Of a stretch of 45,721 bases of DNA, positions 38,187 through 44,478 are shown piece after piece (within the stretch, counting starts at the first letter, position 1; every line of letters begins with the position of its first letter). The notes beneath the pieces are model-generated. The model searched no databases and was not told where the DNA came from. It saw nothing but the letters and a program-made list of their open reading frames with translations. The stretch lies in assembly GCA_902610175.1 (NCBI GenBank), contig CACLUR010000007.1, forward strand, positions 1 through 45,721, given 5' to 3'. Made by a program: the position numbers and the translations under genes. The stretch comes from an uncultured Alphaproteobacteria bacterium. GTDB taxonomy: Bacteria; Pseudomonadota; Alphaproteobacteria; HIMB59.

Positions 38187-39109
38187 GATAATTTAATATT
38201 AAACTTTGCTTCTAATTCTCTAAGCTCTCTTGGAGATAGTTTGTAATTAGACTTCTTAATTTTTTTATTCGCTAATTTATCTTTAACAATTTTCAAAGCC
38301 TCTTTAGAGAGTTGGAAAGAGTCCGAACGGTAATCTTCAAAAGCTTCGTATGTTAAGGGTACCCACTTTTTTAAAATTTCAACCATTTTTTCAGCATAAA
38401 TTTGTATTTCATACTGAGCATGGCTATCTGCTCGTAATCTTAAAAAATGCATTAGATTATGAAGGTCTACTTTCCAATACCATTGTGTGTAATAATTTAA
38501 TGGAAGAGTTGTTCGAGCTAGTTCTCTAGCTAGACCCTCCCCTTCAACGTATTCATCATTATTCAAAAGCTTACCATTCAATAAATTTTGGTAGTCATCA
38601 TAGAGTTGTTCAGAATTCTTTTGAATTAAATCTTGGGCTTGTTTTGCAAACTTTTTATCTAAAGTATTTGATCTCCCTTGCTTGTTTGTAGTGGATTGAG
38701 ATCCAAGTTGATCCATTTCTGGAACATAAAACTCTTTATCTAATACTGAATATCTGGCAGAGTATTCATTTACATTTGCAGTTCTGTGTCTAATCCATTG
38801 TCTAGCAACAAAAATAGGAAGTTTAATATGAAACTTAATTTCACACATCTCAAAGGGAGTTGTGTGCCAGTGACTTAAAAGATATCTAATAAGACCACGG
38901 TCCTCACGTAATTTTTTTGTCCCCTCACCATAGGAGACTCTGGCTGCTTGGACTATTGACTGATCTGTTCCCATGTAATCAATAACCCTTATGAAACCAT
39001 GGTCTAAAATTGGGATTTGTTTATATAGAATTTTTTCTAAAGCAGATGAAGTAGCTCTAGTAGTTTTAAAATCTTTAAATTTTGGCACTTTAGTGATTTT
39101 TTTCTTCAT
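38183..39109 (-). CDS. thyX: Flavin-dependent thymidylate synthase
   Basis: ThyX makes dTMP from dUMP using methylene-tetrahydrofolate, FAD and NADPH. The 308-residue protein holds the signature RHRTANVNEYSARYS, the ThyX RHR-x7-S motif, and the downstream RTTLPLNYYTQWYWKVDLHNLMHF stretch with R/H substrate contacts. ThyX in place of ThyA is usual in small marine and rickettsial Alphaproteobacteria. It is convergent with mrp and divergent from the tmRNA gene. Confidence 0.95.
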   Translation of the reverse strand: MKKKITKVPKFKDFKTTRATSSALEKILYKQIPILDHGFIRVIDYMGTDQSIVQAARVSYGEGTKKLREDRGLIRYLLSHWHTTPFEMCEIKFHIKLPIFVARQWIRHRTANVNEYSARYSVLDKEFYVPEMDQLGSQSTTNKQGRSNTLDKKFAKQAQDLIQKNSEQLYDDYQNLLNGKLLNNDEYVEGEGLARELARTTLPLNYYTQWYWKVDLHNLMHFLRLRADSHAQYEIQIYAEKMVEILKKWVPLTYEAFEDYRSDSFQLSKEALKIVKDKLANKKIKKSNYKLSPRELRELEAKFNIKLS

Positions 39110-39114
39110 AGGTG

Positions 39115-39143
39115 TTTAAAGGATTCATTTATTAGACTATATT
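39115..39143 (+). promoter_or_regulatory. Weak candidate promoter for tmRNA
   Basis: TTTAAA at 39115-39120 and TATATT at 39138-39143 have 17-base spacing, which would start transcription near 39150, just before the tmRNA acceptor piece. The -35 match is poor and AT-rich DNA gives many such pairs, so this is only a suggestion. The thyX promoter must also lie in 39110-39160 on the other strand. Confidence 0.3.
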
Positions 39144-39149
39144 ATCTTC

Positions 39150-39414
39150 GTTGTTTATCAACTATAGCAATAAACGCTATATGTAATAGGTGTATCGGAC
39201 TCGGGGGCGGTACCCGACACCTCCACCATAAAAATTTTTATGGGGGTGATATAGGTTTGACGTGCTCTGAAGGATATAGTTTTTGCTCGTTGTAAGCGTT
39301 TCTTCGACATAGAAACTTAAAATAATTGCTAACAATAATGAATTAGCACTCGCTGCTTAATCTAATTAGGTAAGCGCGGCTTTGGGGCGGCCGGGCAACA
39401 GAACGCCCCTTTCA
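39150..39414 (+). ncRNA. ssrA: tmRNA, circularly permuted two-piece form
   Basis: This is the alphaproteobacterial split tmRNA, which rescues stalled ribosomes. The acceptor piece comes first and ends CACCTCCACCA at 39218-39228, preceded by a T-arm-like stem TCGGG/CCCGA (39201-39205 with 39212-39216). A palindromic spacer (39228-39241) follows, then the coding piece begins GGGGGTGATATAGG at 39242, pairing with CACCTCC through 7 pairs including one G-U. The tag reading frame GCT AAC ... GCT GCT TAA lies at 39328-39360 and encodes ANNNELALAA. A terminal stem GGGGCG/CGCCCC (39384-39389 with 39404-39409) closes the last pseudoknot and is followed by TTT, so it may also act as terminator. The exact 5' and 3' ends are estimates. 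Confidence 0.92.
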
Positions 39415-39430
39415 TTAAATTTGTAATTTT

Positions 39431-39622
39431 TTATAAAATAATTTTGTATGTCCTAGAGTCTTTCTGATCACTAACTTCAATTATCTTAAACTTACCTGTT
39501 TTTTCTATCTTTGCGCCTTTTGATGTAACAAAGGATTTCATTTTTTTTACTTCACCCTCTGACATTTTTCTTTGATATTTGAGTGTATGACTTTTGGAAC
39601 CAATTTTAAAAATAGTTTTCAT
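39431..39622 (-). CDS. Small basic hypothetical protein (63 aa)
   Basis: I do not recognise this 63-residue protein. It is rich in Lys, Ser and Thr with a predicted beta/alpha mix (KIGSKSHTLKYQRKMSEGEVKKMKSF) and has no signal peptide, membrane segment or cysteine. No Shine-Dalgarno sequence precedes its ATG, and it lies alone between tmRNA and the divergent gene at 39760. It may be a real lineage-specific gene or a chance frame; base composition does not decide. Confidence 0.42.
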   Translation of the reverse strand: MKTIFKIGSKSHTLKYQRKMSEGEVKKMKSFVTSKGAKIEKTGKFKIIEVSDQKDSRTYKIIL

Positions 39623-39675
39623 AATTGTAATTACGACTTTGAATTATGCTGGATGAAACTTAATTATGATTTATT

Positions 39676-39705
39676 TGCATAATGTGTTAATAAAAAATTA
39701 ATATT
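39676..39705 (+). promoter_or_regulatory. Candidate promoter for the 39760-40394 gene pair
   Basis: TTGCAT at 39676-39681 and TAATAT at 39700-39705 are 18 bases apart. This would place the start near 39712 with a leader of about 48 bases. The gene at 39760 then has an unusually strong Shine-Dalgarno sequence for this genome (AAAGGAG, at about 39744-39750). The surrounding run is nearly all A/T, so the exact boxes are uncertain. Confidence 0.35.
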
Positions 39706-39759
39706 TTTTTTTAATAATAAGCTAAAATAAATTTAATATTAATAAAGGAGAGTGTAATC

Positions 39760-40071
39760 ATGGAAAAAATGATGTTAGCAATTGGTAGATTAAAAGAGGG
39801 TGAAGGCAAATTTGAAAAATTTATGGCTTTTTTTCAATCTGATGAGGGGATGGCAATGAGGAAAGCTGCAGCACATGTCGAAAAAACAGTTCCTGGAATT
39901 TTACCTGATAAAAGTGGTATCATGTTTAAAGTTCATGTTCATAATGAAGAGGAAATGATGGGTATCGTTAAAGGAACTAATCCTGTGATGAAGCCAATTT
40001 ATGATGAATGTATACAAAGCATTGAATTGTTCGAATTAACACAAGTCTCATTAGACGAAAAAAAGGATTAA
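39760..40071 (+). CDS. Hypothetical protein (103 aa) with strong SD
   Basis: I do not recognise this 103-residue soluble protein. It is rich in Met and Glu, has the stretch FMAFFQSDEGMAMRKAAAHVEKTVPGILPDKSGIMFKVHVHNEEEM (about 21-66, by position), and could form an alpha/beta ferredoxin-like (dimeric barrel) fold. AAAGGAG before the ATG suggests high expression. The next gene, an NTF2-like protein, starts 2 bases after its stop, so the two are probably one operon. A small-molecule-binding or mono-oxygenase-like role is possible but not shown. Confidence 0.78.
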   Translation: MEKMMLAIGRLKEGEGKFEKFMAFFQSDEGMAMRKAAAHVEKTVPGILPDKSGIMFKVHVHNEEEMMGIVKGTNPVMKPIYDECIQSIELFELTQVSLDEKKD

Positions 40072-40073
40072 AA

Positions 40074-40394
40074 ATGTCAATATTAAAAAAATATGATGAG
40101 GTCTTTATGAATAAAGATGAAGCTGGAATGAATGAGGTGCTTCATGATGATTATAAATTCACAATGCATGCTTCTGGAAAAGTTTTAACTAAACAAGATG
40201 TTATACAGTGGGCAATGAGCGATGATATTAACAGAGATAAGGTTCGAATTATTTATGAAAATGATGAAATTGGAATTGAGCACTCATTTGTAACATTTTC
40301 AGATGGTAACACACAGGCAGTTATGGCGGTATTCACTTTCAAAGATGGTAAAATCTTTTCTTTAGAAACTGGTGCTACAAATATGCCGAAGTAG
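40074..40394 (+). CDS. NTF2-like/SnoaL-type small protein
   Basis: This 106-residue protein matches the cone-shaped NTF2/SnoaL fold: an N-terminal helix with YDEVFMNKDEAGMNEVLHDDYKF, then strands ending in VMAVFTFKDGKIFSLETGA. These folds bind small hydrophobic molecules or act as isomerases, hydratases or dehydratases. No specific catalytic set can be assigned, although D/H residues (H24, D25, D26) point into the usual pocket. It follows the 103-residue hypothetical gene by 2 bases. Its stop abuts the convergent NTP-pyrophosphatase stop with no gap. Confidence 0.78.
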   Translation: MSILKKYDEVFMNKDEAGMNEVLHDDYKFTMHASGKVLTKQDVIQWAMSDDINRDKVRIIYENDEIGIEHSFVTFSDGNTQAVMAVFTFKDGKIFSLETGATNMPK

Positions 40395-40766
40395 TTAGTT
40401 TAAATATTTTGAAAGGTCTGGTTTAAAATAATTTGGGCCTTTCATTACTTTTCCAGCCTCATTATATATAGGTTTACCATCCTCACCTAATTTACTCATG
40501 TTAGAGTTTTGAACTTCCTCAAAACATTTATCTAAATCAATACCGAAAGCATGGCCAGCTCCATAGGTAACATAAAGTATGTCAGTTAATGCATCTGCCA
40601 CCTCAAGTAAATTTTCATCCTGCATTGCTTCAATTAATTCTTCTAATTCTTCTTTGATAAGGTCTATTCTCAACTTGTTGGTCTTAGTGTCACTAAATCC
40701 AGCTTTATCTTTTACTTCTTGACCATATGTTTTCATAAATAACCTTACTTTTTCAAAATTTGTCAT
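40395..40766 (-). CDS. MazG/HisE-superfamily NTP pyrophosphohydrolase
   Basis: This 123-residue all-alpha protein has the metal-binding pattern of the superfamily: EELEELIEAM at about 45-54 followed by EVADALTDILYVTYGAGHAFGID (about 65-87, by position), then an NSNMSKLGEDGKP loop. Such enzymes cleave nucleoside triphosphates to monophosphate plus pyrophosphate. Candidate substrates are dUTP, a damaged NTP or phosphoribosyl-ATP. The form resembles the phage/DR2231-like group more than classical HisE. Histidine genes are 2 kb away, but not adjacent, so a HisE role is not claimed. It stands alone on its strand. Confidence 0.82.
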   Translation of the reverse strand: MTNFEKVRLFMKTYGQEVKDKAGFSDTKTNKLRIDLIKEELEELIEAMQDENLLEVADALTDILYVTYGAGHAFGIDLDKCFEEVQNSNMSKLGEDGKPIYNEAGKVMKGPNYFKPDLSKYLN

Positions 40767-40826
40767 TAATAACCTCTAATCTTTTAATAATTGAAAATAA
40801 TTTTATTTCATTTTCATTTTAAATTT

Positions 40827-40846
40827 ATAGGATCCTATTATAGGAG
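40827..40846 (+). promoter_or_regulatory. Palindrome overlapping the SD of the Cys-rich gene
   Basis: ATAGGATCCTAT at 40827-40838 is a perfect 12-base palindrome. The heptamer TATAGGA occurs at 40826-40832 and again at 40839-40845, where it includes the Shine-Dalgarno AGGAG of the gene at 40852. TCCTA (40833-40837) can pair with the second TAGGA (40841-40845), hiding the ribosome-binding site. It could be an operator or an SD-sequestering hairpin; it may also be chance in AT-rich DNA. Confidence 0.3.
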
Positions 40847-40851
40847 AAAAT

Positions 40852-41049
40852 ATGGCAACTTACGAATGTTCAAATTGTGGAATGTCAGTAAATGCAACAT
40901 GTGGAAAATGTGATGCGCCTTTGGTTGATGATGTACTAAAGCTAGATAATGGATCAGAAGTGCAGATATCCAAGTGCCCAAATGATCACGGTAAAATTAA
41001 ATCTCCAACCTGTTGTGGAAATGATATGTCCTGTTCAGTAGATAACTAA
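40852..41049 (+). CDS. Small Cys-rich, probably zinc-binding protein
   Basis: This 65-residue protein has eight cysteines (C6, C9, C17, C20, C42, C54, C55, C61) and H46. The pairs CxxC at 6-9 and 17-20 look like a zinc ribbon or rubredoxin-like knuckle, and the C-terminal cluster could close a second site. The function is unknown; it could be a metal chaperone or storage protein, or a nucleic-acid-binding ribbon. A good SD (AGGAG) precedes the ATG. It is notable that metal-binding cysteines are dense here while several larger proteins in the window have lost theirs. Confidence 0.8.
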   Translation: MATYECSNCGMSVNATCGKCDAPLVDDVLKLDNGSEVQISKCPNDHGKIKSPTCCGNDMSCSVDN

Positions 41050-41065
41050 TTTTTACTAGTAAAAA
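41050..41065. repeat. 16-base perfect palindrome before tRNA-Phe
   Basis: TTTTTACTAGTAAAAA lies directly after the stop of the Cys-rich gene and 31 bases before tRNA-Phe. It could be a weak bidirectional terminator, although it has no GC-rich stem, or a protein-binding site for the tRNA promoter. It is recorded as structure only. Confidence 0.35.
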
Positions 41066-41096
41066 GAAACTATTTGTAATAAGAATTATGCGCTAT

Positions 41097-41172
<76 letters not shown>

Positions 41173-41182
41173 GTTCTAAATA

Positions 41183-42310
41183 TTATTGAAGATTTAACTC
41201 ATCAATAGAACGATCGTTTCTAGATCTACTTAATTCTAGAAGCCCGCCCCTTGTGTAACCATAAACATTTGTAATACTTAAATCATCTCTAAATTCATTC
41301 TTTAACATACCTACAAGTTTTCTTAGTGTATTTTGATCACTTGCGACAGGGTCAATAACTACTTTTCCAGATATATTTTTTAATTTTATGAGCTTAGAAA
41401 TTAATTGGATTGCTTCTCTATTTGTATCAAATCTTTTTGCTGAACCTGTATTGACATCTATAGCTGTAAGAGCATCTGTTTTACCAATCATTATATTACC
41501 TCCGCTAGGTAAATCGTAATTATGACCAATTAAATAATCTATCTTTTCACCTAAATTAAATACCTCTTCAATTTGTTCATTAGACATCTCTTCACATAGA
41601 TTTGCAAAAGTAGAGTCTAGTTTTTCATCCCAGTTTTTTACTCTTTCGAATCGATCGTTGTCACTAAAGATGATTTGATCAGTATTTTTATCAGAGTAAT
41701 CACAAACAAAATTTTGATCAAAATATGTATTTTGAAAAACAAGACCCTCATCACTTAATTCTTTTGCATTTAATTCTATTTCTTTCCATTGATTATTTAA
41801 ATCATTCAACTCAGATTGAGCTATTTCTATGTTTTCAGGAATAAGATTATGCCTAGCTATCAATCCTACTTCAGACTCACTCAGAGCATCCATAATTTTA
41901 TCTTGTTGATTTGTGTCTAAGTTTTTTCTTGTTCTTCTACTTAAAATTATTTCGTCACCATATGGTAATAGATTTATAAATTTACCAGTTAAAATGACAT
42001 TATTTGTAAAAAGATGAACTTTATCTTTGGAGCCTATACTTCTTACTTGAAGTAATAAAGATTGTCCTTCATGCGCCTTATCACCATTAGGAAGATTTAT
42101 TCTTTTAAAGAAACCTTTTTGATCTCCATTACCGTAAGAGACAAATGCTCCACTATCATTTGGTAAAATTTCTGTAATTTTTACTTTATAGATATCTCCT
42201 ATTTGAACATCTTCGTTGGGTTGAAAGCGAATATTAACCAATTCTCCTTCATTAAGTTTAACTCCGCACTTAAAATTTTTATAGTTTGTAACAATAAGTT
42301 TTGTAGACAT
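41183..42310 (-). CDS. rng: RNase E/G family endoribonuclease, short form
   Basis: This 375-residue protein has an S1 domain (about 35-128) and the catalytic DNase I-like part with LPSGGNIMIGKTDALTAIDVN. Expected metal-binding aspartates are D285 and D320 (VVIDPV). It ends at GLLELSRSRNDRSIDEL, just before where the zinc-link CxxC of RNase E/G should follow, so that site is missing. The 5'-sensor RTAG of E. coli RNase E reads RHNL here (153-156), keeping Arg but not Thr. It may act as a monomer or dimer with weaker 5'-phosphate sensing. It follows infA by 28 bases. Confidence 0.9.
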   Translation of the reverse strand: MSTKLIVTNYKNFKCGVKLNEGELVNIRFQPNEDVQIGDIYKVKITEILPNDSGAFVSYGNGDQKGFFKRINLPNGDKAHEGQSLLLQVRSIGSKDKVHLFTNNVILTGKFINLLPYGDEIILSRRTRKNLDTNQQDKIMDALSESEVGLIARHNLIPENIEIAQSELNDLNNQWKEIELNAKELSDEGLVFQNTYFDQNFVCDYSDKNTDQIIFSDNDRFERVKNWDEKLDSTFANLCEEMSNEQIEEVFNLGEKIDYLIGHNYDLPSGGNIMIGKTDALTAIDVNTGSAKRFDTNREAIQLISKLIKLKNISGKVVIDPVASDQNTLRKLVGMLKNEFRDDLSITNVYGYTRGGLLELSRSRNDRSIDELNLQ

Positions 42311-42338
42311 GGCATTGCTCCTTTTAAAAAATTATTCA

Positions 42339-42560
42339 TTAGTTCTTCGACCTAAATGTTATTCTGCCCTTAGTTAAATCATATGGTGTCATTTCAACTG
42401 TTACTCGGTCTCCTGCGAGTACTCTTATTCTATTTTTCCTCATTTTCCCAGATGTATGGGCTATGACTTCGTGGTCATTATCTAGCTTAACTTTAAACAT
42501 AGCATTTGGAAGTAGTTCTGAAACTACACCTTGAAATTCTATTGCATCTTCCTTAGACAT
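42339..42560 (-). CDS. infA: Translation initiation factor IF-1
   Basis: This 73-residue OB-fold protein is nearly identical in pattern to bacterial IF-1: [20 protein letters not shown], the [15 protein letters not shown] stretch and the C-terminal [12 protein letters not shown]-1 occupies the ribosomal A site during initiation. It lies 11 bases after hisD and 28 bases before rng. Confidence 0.98.
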   Translation of the reverse strand: MSKEDAIEFQGVVSELLPNAMFKVKLDNDHEVIAHTSGKMRKNRIRVLAGDRVTVEMTPYDLTKGRITFRSKN

Positions 42561-42571
42561 ATCATTGTATC

Positions 42572-43843
42572 TTATGGTTTGATCTTTCTAATTTCAACTG
42601 ATAAAGCGTGTGCCTCCAGACCCTCTTGTCTTGCAAGATTAATTGTGTGATTTGCTATTTTCTTAAGAGTTTTTTTTCTAGGGTCAATGAAAACTGTTTT
42701 TTTGGTATAATCTTCAACACCCAAACCAGATGAAAATTTTGCAGTTTGATCTGTGGGTAATACGTGATTAGTTCCAATTGTGTAATCTCCCAAAGCAACA
42801 GGGGATTTTTCGCCTAAAAATACAGATCCAGCATTTTTAATATTTTTAAATATATTTTTATTAAATTTTTCATGAATATGAAGATGTTCTGGAGCGATAA
42901 AATTTGAAATATCATATATCTCTTTTTGACTCTTTGCTAAAATTAAATTGCAATTATTTTTTATAGATTGATCAACATTTTTAAATTTTGTCTCTTTCAT
43001 AATTCTTTTAAGTTCATTTTTAACTTTAATTAAAATATTTTTAGATTTAGATAAAACATACGTTTTTGCATTAGGGTCATGTTCCCCTTGGGCAAGAACA
43101 TCGTAGGCTATCCAAGTAGGATTAGAATTATTATTTGCAATTACTAAGACCTCAGATGGGCCGGCTGGTAGGTCAATTCCTATAACTCCAAATAATTGTT
43201 TTTTTGCTTCAGCTACGTATTGGTTTCCTGGGCCAAATACTTTATCCGCCTTTTTTATAATTTTTGTACCAAAAGCGAGAGCTGCGATTGCCTGAGCACC
43301 ACCAACGTTATAAACAACATTTACACCACATAAATATGCAGCTGCAAGCGTTAGTTTTGATGTTTGCCCATTTTGAGAAGGAACACAAATCATAATATTT
43401 GGGACCTTGGCTATTTTTGCAGGTATAGCTGTCATTAAAACAGTTGATGGATAAGAAGCTAACCCACCAGGGATGTATAAACCAACATTTTCAATTGGTT
43501 TCCATTCAATATAAAACTTCGAGTCGAGTTGATCTTTAAAAGAATATGATATTTTTTTTTGTTTTGAGTGATAATAAAAAATTCTTTTATAAGCTAATTT
43601 AAGAGACTTTTTACTTTCATTTGAGAGGGAATTATAAGCTTCCTTTAGAGTTTTCTTTGGAATGATTATACTTTTTAAATTTGCCTTTTTATTTTCAAAC
43701 TTTTTAACATACTTTAATAAAGCTTTATCCTTATTTTTTTTTATATCTTCTATAATTTTTTTTACAGTAAAACTTACATTAGAATTTGTATTGATAGATG
43801 AGTTGAGATGATCAAAGATCCATTTTTTATTTACAATTTTCAT
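42572..43843 (-). CDS. hisD: Histidinol dehydrogenase
   Basis: HisD oxidises histidinol to histidine in two NAD-dependent steps at a zinc site. The 423-residue protein contains [27 protein letters not shown], the QGEHDP metal stretch, and APEHLHIH with the catalytic Glu/His. The zinc ligands Gln/His in GEHDP and the C-terminal [10 protein letters not shown] are intact. It overlaps hisG by 4 bases. Other Alphaproteobacteria also place hisD in the murA-infA cluster. Confidence 0.96.
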   Translation of the reverse strand: MKIVNKKWIFDHLNSSINTNSNVSFTVKKIIEDIKKNKDKALLKYVKKFENKKANLKSIIIPKKTLKEAYNSLSNESKKSLKLAYKRIFYYHSKQKKISYSFKDQLDSKFYIEWKPIENVGLYIPGGLASYPSTVLMTAIPAKIAKVPNIMICVPSQNGQTSKLTLAAAYLCGVNVVYNVGGAQAIAALAFGTKIIKKADKVFGPGNQYVAEAKKQLFGVIGIDLPAGPSEVLVIANNNSNPTWIAYDVLAQGEHDPNAKTYVLSKSKNILIKVKNELKRIMKETKFKNVDQSIKNNCNLILAKSQKEIYDISNFIAPEHLHIHEKFNKNIFKNIKNAGSVFLGEKSPVALGDYTIGTNHVLPTDQTAKFSSGLGVEDYTKKTVFIDPRKKTLKKIANHTINLARQEGLEAHALSVEIRKIKP

Positions 43844-44478
43844 TGTAAACCTTGTATTAAAAGTTTTTTAATAAATTTTTTTTTTAAATCATATGCAAAA
43901 TAACTGCTAATTACTACAGTTGAAATGTCATTGTTTATAATTACATTTTCATAAAGCTGATTATCTTTTAATGTCTTGCCTGATTGAACTAAATCTAAGA
44001 TAAAATCAGCTATTCCATATTTTACTGCAAGTTCGATAGAACCATTTAATTTTATTGTTTCAGTCTGTATGTTTAAATCTTTAAAATAATTCTCAGAGAT
44101 ATTTTTAAATTTTGTTGCAACTTTAAAAATTTTCTTTTCTGAAAAATTAATTTTTTTTTTATTTGAAGCTATAGATATTCTACACTTTCCTATTTTAGTC
44201 TTTTTTAACAAAACAATATTTTGTGAGCTATTTTCTAGAATCTCGTCATATCCTACAAATCCAATGTCAGCTGCACCTAGCATAATATATGATCGAATAT
44301 CAGATGGTTTTAACTTAATTACTTTTATTTCGTTAAGGTTTGTATCAAAAGTTAATTTTCTTACACTTTCATTGAAGAAAGCCTCTTCTATTCTTAAACC
44401 TCTTTCGGATAAAAATTTTACAACTTTATCTTCAAGCCTACCTTTAGGGCAGGCAATTATTAAATTTTGATTATTCAT
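43840..44478 (-). CDS. hisG: ATP phosphoribosyltransferase, short HisG
   Basis: This 212-residue HisG is the short form without the C-terminal regulatory ACT domain. Features are IACPKGRLEDKVVKFL near the start, GAADIGFVGYDEI, and the PRPP motif region ADFILDLVQSGKTLKDNQL. Short HisG enzymes need the HisZ regulatory subunit, which is not in the window. It catalyses the first step of histidine synthesis. It overlaps both murA and hisD by 4 bases. Confidence 0.94.
   Translation of the reverse strand: MNNQNLIIACPKGRLEDKVVKFLSERGLRIEEAFFNESVRKLTFDTNLNEIKVIKLKPSDIRSYIMLGAADIGFVGYDEILENSSQNIVLLKKTKIGKCRISIASNKKKINFSEKKIFKVATKFKNISENYFKDLNIQTETIKLNGSIELAVKYGIADFILDLVQSGKTLKDNQLYENVIINNDISTVVISSYFAYDLKKKFIKKLLIQGLQ

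Noticed and set aside
41050-41065. Palindrome after the Cys-rich gene as a rho-independent terminator.
   Set aside because: The stem is nearly all A/T and has no GC core, so terminator function is not supported; kept only as a repeat.
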